Origin: Pseudodesulfovibrio sp. JC047
GTDB lineage: Bacteria; Desulfobacterota; Desulfovibrionia; Desulfovibrionales; Desulfovibrionaceae
Direction of reading: 5' to 3'
NCBI RefSeq assembly: GCF_010468615.1
Contig: NZ_WUEH01000004.1
Coordinates: 124,001-188,000, forward strand
Length of the DNA stretch: 64,000 nt
Shown here: positions 35,380 through 44,061 of the stretch, in pieces
How the letters are laid out: every line of letters starts with the position of its first letter
Numbering within the stretch: the first letter of the stretch is position 1
Program-made: the position numbers and the translations under genes
Notes under the pieces: generated by a model
Database searches by the model: none
What the model saw: only the letters and a program-made list of their open reading frames with translations
What the model was told of the DNA's origin: nothing

Positions 35380-36120
35380 ATGGGTAGACAATTAAAATTC
35401 GAGATATTCCGGTATAATCCAGAAGTCAAAGGAGACGTCCCGCACATGCAGACGTACACCCTTGACGAAACCCCCAACATGACCTTGTTCATTGCACTGA
35501 ACAGGCTGCGTGAAGAGCAGGACCCGAGCCTCGTGTTCGATTTCTGCTGCCGCGCCGGCATCTGCGGAGCCTGTGCCATGGTCATCAACGGTCGCCCCGG
35601 TCTGGCGTGTCAGACCAAAACCAAAGACCAGCCCGGCAAGATCATCCTGCACCCCCTGCCGGTTTTCAAATTGATAGGCGATCTGTCTGTCGACACCGGC
35701 GTCTGGTTCCGCGAGATGTACAGCAAAACCGAATCATGGGTTCACACGTCCAAGGTCTTCGACCCCAAGGCGAAAGAAGAACGCATGGACAATGAAGTCG
35801 CCGAACAGGTGTACGAACTTGAACGGTGCATTGAATGCGGTTGTTGCGTTTCTGCGTGTGGTACCGCAAGGTTGCGTGACGATTTCATGGGAGCAGCTGC
35901 TCTCAACCGTATCGCCCGCTTTGTGGTGGACCCCCGCGACGAACGCGACGACGAACAGTACTTTGAAATCATCGGCAATGACCAAGGCATCTTCGGTTGC
36001 ATGGGCCTGTTGGCCTGCGAAGACGTCTGCCCCAAGGGGTTGCCCTTGCAAAATCAGCTCGGTTTCCTGCGCCGCAAGATGGGCATCACCGCAATGAAGC
36101 AAATCTTCAGGAAGAAATAA
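35380..36120 (+). CDS. frdB: Fumarate reductase iron-sulfur subunit
   Basis: A 246-aa iron-sulfur subunit. A plant-type [2Fe-2S] motif (FCCRAGICGACAMVINGRPGLAC) is followed by two C-terminal cysteine clusters (CIECGCCVSACGTARL and CMGLLACEDVCPKGLPL) for the [4Fe-4S] and [3Fe-4S] centres. It bridges FAD in FrdA and heme in FrdC. It follows frdA by 24 bases with a good AAGGAAGG site, and overlaps nothing. Standard length. Confidence 0.95.
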   Translation: MGRQLKFEIFRYNPEVKGDVPHMQTYTLDETPNMTLFIALNRLREEQDPSLVFDFCCRAGICGACAMVINGRPGLACQTKTKDQPGKIILHPLPVFKLIGDLSVDTGVWFREMYSKTESWVHTSKVFDPKAKEERMDNEVAEQVYELERCIECGCCVSACGTARLRDDFMGAAALNRIARFVVDPRDERDDEQYFEIIGNDQGIFGCMGLLACEDVCPKGLPLQNQLGFLRRKMGITAMKQIFRKK

Positions 36121-36121
36121 A

Positions 36122-36961
36122 ATGCGTACCATACAGACTCACGACATTATCGATGCAGTGGCCAACATGTGTATTCACAGTAACGTTGAACTTCCGGCCG
36201 ATGTCCGGACCAAACTGGAAGAGGCCATGGCCAATGAGACCAGCCCCTCTGCCAAAGAAGTACTTCGCCAACTTTTGGAAAACGCCGACCTGGCCCAAAA
36301 CACCAAACTCCCCTTGTGTCAGGACTGCGGTTTAGCCGTCCTCTTCGTGGAAGTCGGCGAAGACGTCCGCATTGAAGGCGGCGGTCTCCGTGACGCCATC
36401 AATGAAGGCGTTCGCAAAGGCTATGACGAAGGGTTCCTGCGCAAATCCGCGTGCGATCCGCTGACCCGGGCCAACACCGGCGACGGCACACCAGCCGTCA
36501 TCCACTTTGACTTCGTTCCCGGCGACACGCTGAAAATGTCCTACATGGCCAAGGGTGGCGGTGCCGAGAACATGTCTCGCGTCACCATGCTGGCCCCGGC
36601 ACAAGGATGGGAAGGCATCAAGGAATTCGTCATCAACCGAGTGGCCGAAGCCGGTCCCAACCCGTGTCCGCCAACCGTCATTGGTATCGGCATCGGTGGA
36701 ACCTTTGAACACGCCGCCAAGATTGCCAAGAAATCACTGCTTCGCAAACTGGACGACACCCACCCTGATCCGGACATTGCTGCCAAGGAAAAGGAATTGG
36801 AAGATGCGCTCAACGCCCTCGGGATCGGTCCCATGGGCTTAGGCGGTAAAACTACTGTTCTCGGCGTCAAGATCACCATGGAACCATGCCATCTGGCGAG
36901 CCTCCCCCTGGCGGTCAACGTCCAATGTCATTCCCAACGACATGAGGAGGTCATACTGTAA
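36122..36961 (+). CDS. Class I fumarase, alpha subunit
   Basis: A 279-aa alpha subunit of the two-subunit, iron-sulfur-dependent class I fumarase (fumarate to malate). The cluster-binding cysteine of LCQDCGLAVLF and further Cys in CPPTVIGIGIGGTFEHAAKIAK and EPCHLASLPLAVNVQCHSQRH are present. Starts one base after frdB and shares the base A with the beta subunit (TAATG), so the pair is coupled. Related tartrate dehydratases have the same layout, but the frd and malic-enzyme neighbours favour fumarase. Confidence 0.92.
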   Translation: MRTIQTHDIIDAVANMCIHSNVELPADVRTKLEEAMANETSPSAKEVLRQLLENADLAQNTKLPLCQDCGLAVLFVEVGEDVRIEGGGLRDAINEGVRKGYDEGFLRKSACDPLTRANTGDGTPAVIHFDFVPGDTLKMSYMAKGGGAENMSRVTMLAPAQGWEGIKEFVINRVAEAGPNPCPPTVIGIGIGGTFEHAAKIAKKSLLRKLDDTHPDPDIAAKEKELEDALNALGIGPMGLGGKTTVLGVKITMEPCHLASLPLAVNVQCHSQRHEEVIL

Positions 36962-37518
36962 TGACAGAATACGCACTGAACACCCCGTTGACCGATGAAG
37001 ACATCTCCCAGCTACACGCTGGCGACGTCGTCTTCCTCTCCGGTACCATTTATTCAGCCCGCGACGCGGCCCACAAAAAGCTCGTCGATCTGCTCGACGC
37101 AGGCAAGGAATTGCCCTTCAAGCTGGAAGGCGCGGCCATCTACTATGTCGGTCCCAGCCCGGCCCCTCCGGGTCGCCCCATCGGCGCAGCCGGTCCGACA
37201 ACCAGTTACCGGATGGATTCCTACGCCCCTCGCCTCTATTCCCTCGGCCTCAAGGCATCCATCGGCAAAGGCAAACGGAACGCCGAGACCAGACAGGCCA
37301 TGCAGGACCATACCGCGGTCTACTTTGGCGCCACCGGCGGAGCCGGAGCACTGCTCTCCAACTCCATCGTCGAGTCCAATGTCATCGCCTTTGACGAACT
37401 CGGCCCCGAAGCCGTCCGAGAGATGAAAGTCAAGGACTTCCCCCTTCTCGTCATCAACGACGCCCACGGAAACGAACTCTATGCAGTTCCGGATCTGAAA
37501 GCTGCCGGCATTAAATAA
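36961..37518 (+). CDS. Class I fumarase, beta subunit
   Basis: A 185-aa C-terminal-domain subunit (FumA C-terminal-like). Typical segments are LHAGDVVFLSGTIYSARDAAHKKL, AIYYVGPSPAPPGRPIGAAGPTTSYRMD and GKG.R...TRQAMQDHTAVYFGATGGAGAL. It completes the active site of the alpha subunit. Translation starts on the ATG that overlaps the alpha stop codon. Normal length for the split-type enzyme. Confidence 0.92.
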   Translation: MTEYALNTPLTDEDISQLHAGDVVFLSGTIYSARDAAHKKLVDLLDAGKELPFKLEGAAIYYVGPSPAPPGRPIGAAGPTTSYRMDSYAPRLYSLGLKASIGKGKRNAETRQAMQDHTAVYFGATGGAGALLSNSIVESNVIAFDELGPEAVREMKVKDFPLLVINDAHGNELYAVPDLKAAGIK

Positions 37519-37541
37519 ACAACAGTTTAAAGGAGATAAAA

Positions 37542-38864
37542 ATGGCTCTGTTCACCAAAGAAGAAGCGCTGCATTATCACTCCACCGGGAGAAAAGGCAA
37601 AATCGAAGTCGTTCCCGTCAAACCGTGTGTCACCCAGAAACAATTGTCCATGGCATACAGCCCGGGCGTTGCCGAAGCATGTCTGGCCATCGCCGACGAT
37701 GCCACCAAATCCTATGAATACACCGGCCGTGGCAACCTGGTCGGCGTCGTGTCCAACGGCACCGCAGTACTGGGCCTCGGCAATATCGGCCCTGCCGCAG
37801 GCAAGCCAGTCATGGAAGGCAAAGGCGTCCTGTTCAAGGTTTTCGCGGATGTCGATGTCTTTGATATCAACCTCGACTCAAACGACCCCGACCAGATTTG
37901 CGAAATCACCAAGGCCCTGGAACCGACCTTCGGCGGGATCAACCTCGAAGACATCAAGGCCCCGGAATGCTTCTACATCGAAGAGAAGCTGAAAAAAGAA
38001 ATGAACATCCCGGTCTTCCATGATGATCAGCATGGAACCGCCATCGTCACCGCCGCCGGCATGATGAATGCCCTCGAAATCTCCGGCAAACAGGCCAAAG
38101 ACCTGCGCGTCGTGGTTTCCGGTGCTGGTGCGGCTGCCATCGCCTGTACCAACCTGTATCGCGGCATGGGCGTTGCTTTCGAAAACATCGCCATGTTCGA
38201 CTCCAGGGGCCACATCAACAAGGGTCGGACCGACCTGAATGAATTCAAGCAACAGTATGCGACCGAAGTGGAATACGCCTCTCTGGGCGACGCCATGAAA
38301 GGCGCGGATGTCTTCCTTGGTCTGTCCAAGGGTGGCGTGGTCAGCAAGGACATGGTCAAATCCATGTCAGACAACTGCCCGATCATCTTCGCCTGCGCGA
38401 ATCCGAATCCGGAAATCACCTATGACGATGCCAAGGAAGCCCGCCCGGATTGCATCATGGGCACAGGCCGTTCCGATTACCCCAACCAGGTCAACAACGT
38501 CCTTGGTTTCCCCTTCATCTTCCGAGGTGCTCTGGACTGCGAAGCCACTGCCATCACCGAAGAGATGAAGATCGCCGCGGCCCAGGCCCTGGCTGATCTC
38601 GCCAAAGAGGAAACACCGAAATACGTCTGTGAAGCCTTTGGCGTAGACACACTGGAATTCGGCATCGACTACGTCATCCCGAAGGCCCTCGACCTTCGCC
38701 TGATCGAACACGTATCCGTGGCAGTCGCGAAAGCGGCCATGGACGGCGGCGTTGCCCGTAAAAAACTCGATCTCGACGAATACAAAATAAGCCTGCGTAC
38801 ACGTATCGCAGACTCGGCAGCCCGTATCGGCACCTTTGTCGAATCATACAATCTCGACCTGTAA
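37542..38864 (+). CDS. Malic enzyme (oxaloacetate-decarboxylating malate dehydrogenase)
   Basis: A 440-aa malic enzyme of the MaeB type without the phosphotransacetylase extension. N-terminal catalytic domain with [15 protein letters not shown] and [20 protein letters not shown]; metal and acid residues in [18 protein letters not shown]; Rossmann domain with [15 protein letters not shown]. Converts malate to pyruvate and CO2 with NAD(P)+, linking the dicarboxylate genes to pyruvate:ferredoxin oxidoreductase. AAAGGAGA precedes the ATG. Cofactor preference (NAD or NADP) is not clear from sequence. Confidence 0.93.
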   Translation: MALFTKEEALHYHSTGRKGKIEVVPVKPCVTQKQLSMAYSPGVAEACLAIADDATKSYEYTGRGNLVGVVSNGTAVLGLGNIGPAAGKPVMEGKGVLFKVFADVDVFDINLDSNDPDQICEITKALEPTFGGINLEDIKAPECFYIEEKLKKEMNIPVFHDDQHGTAIVTAAGMMNALEISGKQAKDLRVVVSGAGAAAIACTNLYRGMGVAFENIAMFDSRGHINKGRTDLNEFKQQYATEVEYASLGDAMKGADVFLGLSKGGVVSKDMVKSMSDNCPIIFACANPNPEITYDDAKEARPDCIMGTGRSDYPNQVNNVLGFPFIFRGALDCEATAITEEMKIAAAQALADLAKEETPKYVCEAFGVDTLEFGIDYVIPKALDLRLIEHVSVAVAKAAMDGGVARKKLDLDEYKISLRTRIADSAARIGTFVESYNLDL

Positions 38865-38874
38865 GAGCCACCCC

Positions 38875-38904
38875 ACCGGGCAGGGAGTTGCGGACCTGCC
38901 CGGT
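38875..38904 (+). terminator. Terminator-like hairpin after the malic enzyme gene
   Basis: ACCGGGCAGG pairs with CCTGCCCGGT over 10 bp, followed only by TTTCT. It may lower rather than block read-through to the dicarboxylate transporter. Confidence 0.55.
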
Positions 38905-38988
38905 TTCTCGAACCCTTCTACCGTATCCTTCACAGGATACTCTCGTCCGAAACGCGGCAAATAACCGCACCAAAACATTGAGGTGAAC

Positions 38989-40530
38989 ATGAGTGATACA
39001 ACAAAAGACAGCGGAAGCGGCAAAAGGATTGGGTTCTTTCTCGGACCAATCGTTTTTGTCATCATGTTGATGGTGCCCGCGCCAGAAGGCATGAAAATCG
39101 AAGCATGGCGAGTGGCTGCCGTTACCGCACTCATGGCTATCTGGTGGATCACTGAAGCGATCCCCATTCCAGCAACATCCCTGATGCCTATTGCTCTTTT
39201 CCCACTCCTGGGAGTCATGAAATCAAATGCCGCCACAGCACCATACGCCAACCATCTCATCTACTTGTTCATGGGTGGATTCTTCCTGGCCGTGGCCATG
39301 GAACGATGGAACCTGCACCGTCGCGTGGCGCTGCACACCATTCGTCTGGTCGGCACCAGTCCGAGTCGAATGATTATGGGCTTCATGCTTGCGACGGCAT
39401 TCCTGTCCATGTGGGTTTCGAATACTGCCACAACCATGATGATGGTCCCCATCGGCCTGGCCGTTATCCAGCAGGCAACAGGCTTCGACTCTCAGACATT
39501 GCGGACCTCGACATCAAATGGTCCCGAATTCAACTTCGGAAAAGGCCTCATGTTCGGTATCGCCTACTCCGCGTCCATGGGTGGCGTCGCGACCATCATC
39601 GGTACACCTCCAAACACCATCATGGTCGGCATGGTCGAAAAACTCTTCGGCGTTGAAATCGGCTTTGGCCAATGGATGATGTTTGGCGTTCCTCTTTCGG
39701 TCGTCATGCTCGCTCTCTCCTGGGTTTTGCTGACAAAGATCCTGTTCCCCACAGGCAACATGCAGATCGCTGGTGGAGACTCCATCATCAGCAAAGAAAT
39801 CGACAAACTCGGTCCCATGAGTTCCGAAGAAAAGAAAATCGTGCTGGTCGGCAGCTTTGTCGCCACTTTCTGGTTGGCCCGAGGCTTCCTCAAGAAAGCA
39901 CCTTTCGTCCTCGATATCATGCCCAACTTTGGCTACATCCACGATGCGACCATCGGTATCCTCGGCGCATTGATCCTGTTTGCCATTCCCACCAACTTCA
40001 AAAAAGGTGAATTCCTTCTGGATTGGAAGACAGCCGTCAAAATTCCCTGGGATGTCATCCTCCTTTTCGGTGGGGGTCTCGCCATTGCCAACGGATTTGC
40101 CAAAACGGGCCTGGCAACCTACATCGCCAGCCAGCTTGGCGGTCTCGCCGGTTCCAGCCTCATCGTTTTCGTGGCAGCCGTTGTCCTGATAACGATCTTC
40201 CTGACTGAAATCACGTCCAATACGGCCACGGCCACCCTGCTCGTTCCCATCATGGGCAGTGCCGCCATTGCCATGGGCGTCCATCCATACGCGACCATCG
40301 TCGGCGCCTGCGTCGCAGCGTCTTTCGCCTTCATGCTCCCGGTCGCCACACCGCCCAACGCCGTTGTTTTCGGCAGTGGCTGTATCACGATCAAACAAAT
40401 GGCTAAAGCCGGACTCTGGCTGAACATATTGGGAACGGTCCTGATTACGGCCTTTGTCGTCTACCTCTTGCCGGCCGTCTGGGGCATCGACCTCTCTATC
40501 GTACCGGACTGGGGCATTATTCCCAAGTAA
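38989..40530 (+). CDS. DASS-family sodium:dicarboxylate symporter
   Basis: A polytopic carrier of about 513 aa in the divalent anion:sodium symporter (SLC13) family. Family motifs occur: an N-terminal EAIPIPATSLMPIALFPLLG, the first SNT-type sodium motif (FLSMWVSNTATTMMMVPI), and the second (LTEITSNTATATLLVPIMGS) near the C-terminus. Expected substrates are succinate, fumarate or malate, matching the enzymes upstream and the DctB-like sensor. Start at 38989 is favoured by GAGG eight bases before it; a GTG at 38983 is also in frame. Confidence 0.92.
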   Translation: MSDTTKDSGSGKRIGFFLGPIVFVIMLMVPAPEGMKIEAWRVAAVTALMAIWWITEAIPIPATSLMPIALFPLLGVMKSNAATAPYANHLIYLFMGGFFLAVAMERWNLHRRVALHTIRLVGTSPSRMIMGFMLATAFLSMWVSNTATTMMMVPIGLAVIQQATGFDSQTLRTSTSNGPEFNFGKGLMFGIAYSASMGGVATIIGTPPNTIMVGMVEKLFGVEIGFGQWMMFGVPLSVVMLALSWVLLTKILFPTGNMQIAGGDSIISKEIDKLGPMSSEEKKIVLVGSFVATFWLARGFLKKAPFVLDIMPNFGYIHDATIGILGALILFAIPTNFKKGEFLLDWKTAVKIPWDVILLFGGGLAIANGFAKTGLATYIASQLGGLAGSSLIVFVAAVVLITIFLTEITSNTATATLLVPIMGSAAIAMGVHPYATIVGACVAASFAFMLPVATPPNAVVFGSGCITIKQMAKAGLWLNILGTVLITAFVVYLLPAVWGIDLSIVPDWGIIPK

Positions 40531-40540
40531 TCAACCTCTG

Positions 40541-40570
40541 TCTGCGAGCGGTCATTTGACCGCTCGCAGA
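40541..40570. terminator. Perfect 14-bp inverted repeat after the DASS gene
   Basis: TCTGCGAGCGGTCA and its exact complement are separated by two T. The strong hairpin has no T-run on either side, so it may act as a Rho-assisted or weak terminator before the rnf cluster. Confidence 0.5.
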
Positions 40571-40632
40571 CACACCCGTTCCTTCAAACTGACACATTTT
40601 GAACAGCCGTTTTCCAACGGCGGAGAGGAAAG

Positions 40633-41397
40633 ATGCGTTCAAATTCCAAAATACTTCCGGTCATTCTGGCCACGATTCTGCTTCTGGCCGTGGCTGTTGT
40701 CGGATACATCCAGACAGGTAAAACGCAGCCGATGCCCGTGCGCATCCTATTCAAAAACAATGGCGGAAAAGTGCTCTTTTCCCATCTCGTTCATCACAGG
40801 GATTATCAAATCGACTGTGCGTCTTGCCATCACGACTCGGAACATTCGACCATCACCATGGACGATCAGGCTCTGGCCTGCGGTTCATGCCACCCGAATG
40901 AATTCAACGAAAATTTCATTGAAGACCACATGGACTCATTCCCGGATGAATCCTATTGCGTCCGGTGCCATCACACGGAATACGACACGGTCATCTTCAA
41001 TCATGAGGAACACACCGAGTACGCGTCCGAATGTTATGACTGCCACCACGGCGAAGAAATCGAACCCGAACCCCAAAAATGTACCAATTGCCACAAGGCC
41101 GACGGTTCGGGCGATCTCATTTCCATGCGACTGGCCGGGCACCAAAGCTGCGGTTCATGCCATGAGGACATGTTCGACAAGGGCTTGTCCAGTTGCAAAT
41201 CCTGCCATCGTTCTGTGGATATGACGCAGTACGACGGGGACTATTCCTCCTGCGATTCCTGTCATGAAGCCGAACCGAGAGAACTGGTCCTTCCCCGCAT
41301 GAACGCCTTCCATGACCAATGCATGTCCTGCCACGAAGAAATGGGTGCCGGACCATACGGTCCCGACAACTGCAAACAATGCCACATCAGCAGGTAG
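40633..41397 (+). CDS. Rnf-associated decaheme cytochrome c
   Basis: A 254-aa membrane-anchored multiheme cytochrome. One N-terminal helix (about 8-26) is followed by exactly ten CXXCH motifs (CASCH, CGSCH, CVRCH, CYDCH, CTNCH, CGSCH, CKSCH, CDSCH, CMSCH, CKQCH), several followed by a second His. It precedes rnfC in the same operon, as in Desulfovibrio vulgaris where a decaheme cytochrome gene heads the rnf cluster. It probably connects Rnf to the periplasmic cytochrome c3 pool. AGAGGAA precedes the ATG. Confidence 0.9.
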   Translation: MRSNSKILPVILATILLLAVAVVGYIQTGKTQPMPVRILFKNNGGKVLFSHLVHHRDYQIDCASCHHDSEHSTITMDDQALACGSCHPNEFNENFIEDHMDSFPDESYCVRCHHTEYDTVIFNHEEHTEYASECYDCHHGEEIEPEPQKCTNCHKADGSGDLISMRLAGHQSCGSCHEDMFDKGLSSCKSCHRSVDMTQYDGDYSSCDSCHEAEPRELVLPRMNAFHDQCMSCHEEMGAGPYGPDNCKQCHISR

Positions 41398-41404
41398 ACC
41401 GATT

Positions 41405-42505
41405 ATGAAAACGCAAACGACACACTCCACTGTTCAGGCGGAAATCCCTCTGAGCCGGTGCTGCCCTCTCGTGACGTGCGGACAAGCCGTCAAACAAGGG
41501 GAACGTATCGCCACATCAAACGTCCCTGAAAAAGGCGATATCCATGCTCCTTTTGCCGGAAAAGTCGTCCATGTGGACCCATTTCGCATTCGCATAGACC
41601 AAGAAGAAGGCGACACGGTACAGCCTGTTTCTTTCGACGGTCTGAATGCCGAAGAACTCTCTGCGAAACTCCACGAACTCGGCGCGGACATCCCCCCGAG
41701 CACTGACGTGGATACCCTGATATTCAATGCGGTAGACGCGGAACAAGGGATTGTCAGTCGCCGCACGCTCCTGCAAAACGCTCACGAGACATTGGAACGC
41801 GGTGCCCAGGCACTTGCCGACGTCTATCATCCCATGACCACAACCATGGCCGTGGTTGACGGAGTGAGCACCAGCTTGAACAAAGCAACGACACACGTCA
41901 TCTCAGAGCAATACCCCGCAGGACTTGATCCATTGGTCGCCAAGGCCGTGACAGGGATCGAAGCCCCGGAAAAGACCCTCGTCATCGGGCTTGAGACCGT
42001 CTTTCATGTCGGTCGAATCATGGAAACCGGACTGCCTGTCATGGAAACCATGGTCACCATCCAGGAAAACGGAAAACTGGTGCCCCTCGGCACACCTGTC
42101 GGAGCCATCCTCGACGAGGCACACGAACCCGTCAACGACCATGACCGCATCATCCTTGGCGGCGTGCTTCGGGGGACGGCTGCCGCATCTCCCACACAAG
42201 GAGTGGATCGCGCCACCAGCGCGGTGACGGTCATCAGCAACCCGGCTCCCGTCGCTCAGGATGCAGCGTGTGTAGGATGTGGCGAATGTGTCCGACGCTG
42301 TCCGGCCCGGCTCGATCCCGCGATGATTACCAGTTACGCGGAATTCGGCATGTACGACAAGGCGGCCGCCGCTCATGTGGGAACCTGTTTCGAATGTGGT
42401 CTGTGCGGATTTTTCTGCATCGCTCATCGACCCATGCTTCAATACATCCGTCTCGCCAAAAGCGAACTGGCGATGGCAGCGGCACAGGCCGGGGAGGAAA
42501 ACTAG
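41405..42505 (+). CDS. rnfC: Rnf electron-transport complex subunit C, shortened and degenerate
   Basis: A 366-aa RnfC, shorter than the usual 430 aa or more. It keeps the N-terminal barrel-sandwich (HAPFAGKVVHVDPF), the SLBB-type middle part and two [4Fe-4S] motifs at Cys289/292/295/299 and Cys328/331/334/338. The glycine-rich GGxGFPTH loop and the NGxECEPY motif of the NADH/FMN domain are not recognisable: the corresponding stretch reads LGADIPPST...LIFNAVDAEQG. NADH binding on RnfC is therefore doubtful. It follows the cytochrome by seven bases; ATG at 41405 has only a weak site. Confidence 0.85.
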   Translation: MKTQTTHSTVQAEIPLSRCCPLVTCGQAVKQGERIATSNVPEKGDIHAPFAGKVVHVDPFRIRIDQEEGDTVQPVSFDGLNAEELSAKLHELGADIPPSTDVDTLIFNAVDAEQGIVSRRTLLQNAHETLERGAQALADVYHPMTTTMAVVDGVSTSLNKATTHVISEQYPAGLDPLVAKAVTGIEAPEKTLVIGLETVFHVGRIMETGLPVMETMVTIQENGKLVPLGTPVGAILDEAHEPVNDHDRIILGGVLRGTAAASPTQGVDRATSAVTVISNPAPVAQDAACVGCGECVRRCPARLDPAMITSYAEFGMYDKAAAAHVGTCFECGLCGFFCIAHRPMLQYIRLAKSELAMAAAQAGEEN

Positions 42506-42507
42506 CC

Positions 42508-43458
42508 GTGAAACCACTCAATCCATTTACCCTGACAGTCTCTGTCCCACCCCACCGCCATTGCGGTACCACCGTGCGGGACAGGATGCTCAACATCCTC
42601 ATTGCCATGGTCCCGGCCGCCGTCATGGCCTATGCCACCTTTGGCATGATCGCGGTGCAGGTCATGGCCCTGTCCATGGCAACCGCAACGCTGACCGAAC
42701 TGGTCTGTGACCGCCTCATGGGACGAGAAAGCGACATCCACAACCTGAACGCCTTTACCGTGGGCCTCTGTTTCGCCTTTCTCCTTCCGGCCTCGGCACC
42801 CTGGTGGCTGGTCATCACCGGCAGTGCCGCCTCCATCATTTTGGGAAAAATGGTCTTCGGTCCCTTGGGAGGCAGCCCCTTCTGTGCGCCGTTGGTCGGC
42901 TGGGCAATCTGCCGAATCTCCTGGCCCGGATTCATGGACATTGACGCTTCCATGCTCGCAACGGACCTGACATACCCCTTGGCCCAGCTCAAGAACTTCG
43001 GTTTGGATGCGATACAGATCACAGACACCAAACAGCTCTTTCTCGGCAAACAGCTCGGCGGACTGGGTGCGGTTCAAATTGCCGGAGTGCTGCTGGGCGG
43101 CATGTTCCTGGTGATGCGCAAACACATCTCGTCCATCATCCCGGTCGGCGTTCTCGCCGGAGTCAGTCTCACGGCCTGGATGTTCAACATGGCGGACCCG
43201 GCGGTCTATGCCTCGCCGGAATTTCACCTGCTGACCGGCTCCACGGTCTTCGGGGCCTTCTTTCTGGCCACAGACGGACCATCATCACCCAACCGACAAA
43301 TTCCGATGTTGCTCTTCGGCCTTCTGGTCGGCGCGCTCATCATTATCATCCGAGTCTACGGCGCATACCCCGATGGCGTTCCCTTCGCCATCCTGCTTGC
43401 CAATCTGTTCACCCCGGTTCTGGAACGTATCCGTCCCAAACCGTTCGGAGTGAGGTAA
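42508..43458 (+). CDS. rnfD: Rnf electron-transport complex subunit D
   Basis: A 316-aa integral membrane protein (NqrB/RnfD family) from a GTG at 42508 that has GGGGAGG at ideal spacing. Eight or more hydrophobic helices are present. The segment LTGSTVFGAFFLATDGPSSP contains the S/G-x-T site where FMN is bound covalently as a phosphodiester by ApbE. It forms part of the Na+/H+-translocating membrane core. It starts three bases after the rnfC stop. Confidence 0.92.
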   Translation: MKPLNPFTLTVSVPPHRHCGTTVRDRMLNILIAMVPAAVMAYATFGMIAVQVMALSMATATLTELVCDRLMGRESDIHNLNAFTVGLCFAFLLPASAPWWLVITGSAASIILGKMVFGPLGGSPFCAPLVGWAICRISWPGFMDIDASMLATDLTYPLAQLKNFGLDAIQITDTKQLFLGKQLGGLGAVQIAGVLLGGMFLVMRKHISSIIPVGVLAGVSLTAWMFNMADPAVYASPEFHLLTGSTVFGAFFLATDGPSSPNRQIPMLLFGLLVGALIIIIRVYGAYPDGVPFAILLANLFTPVLERIRPKPFGVR

Positions 43459-43461
43459 CCC

Positions 43462-44037
43462 ATGAAAGAGATGCTCAAAATGATGGTTGTCCTGTCGCTG
43501 ATCTGCGGCATTTCAGGGATCACCCTGGCCACACTCAAAAAGGCAACCACCCCCATCATCGAGGAACAGGTGCTCACCTATGTTCAGGCTCCGGCCATCA
43601 TGTCCGTCCTGGCCGAACACACGAACAACCCGATCAAGGACCGCAAGAAATTCGATGTGGAAGGAAAGACCGTCACCGTCTTTCCCGCCAAGAACAACGG
43701 CACCCTCATCGGCGTGGCCTTTGAAACCGCAGGCAAGGGCTATGGCGGCAACATCGGCGTCATGGTCGGCTTTGACATCCAGGCCATGACCCTGTCCGGC
43801 ATTGGCATCACCACCATGAAGGAAACCCCGGGGATTGGCGCACGCGTGGCTGAACACGGATACACCACCCAGTTCAGGGGCCACTCCATCGACTCCATGC
43901 AACTGAAAAAGAAGGGCGGAGACATCGATGCCGTAGCCGGAGCGACCATTTCCTCAACCGGAACAGTCGCCGCCGTGCAGGAAGCCATCACCATTTTCAA
44001 CACCCTCAAAACGCAATTCGCGGGCGACTGGTCATAG
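43462..44037 (+). CDS. rnfG: Rnf electron-transport complex subunit G
   Basis: A 191-aa protein with one N-terminal helix and a periplasmic FMN-binding domain. GVAFETAGKGYGGNIGVMVGFD and the flavinylation motif AGATISSTGTV (Thr is the FMN acceptor) are the family signatures. Covalent FMN would be attached by an ApbE enzyme; the only one in the window is the MFS-ApbE fusion at 27-29 kb. GAGGT precedes the ATG. Confidence 0.92.
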   Translation: MKEMLKMMVVLSLICGISGITLATLKKATTPIIEEQVLTYVQAPAIMSVLAEHTNNPIKDRKKFDVEGKTVTVFPAKNNGTLIGVAFETAGKGYGGNIGVMVGFDIQAMTLSGIGITTMKETPGIGARVAEHGYTTQFRGHSIDSMQLKKKGGDIDAVAGATISSTGTVAAVQEAITIFNTLKTQFAGDWS

Positions 44038-44061
44038 TCGGTCCCCGGTACGGAGCCAGCA

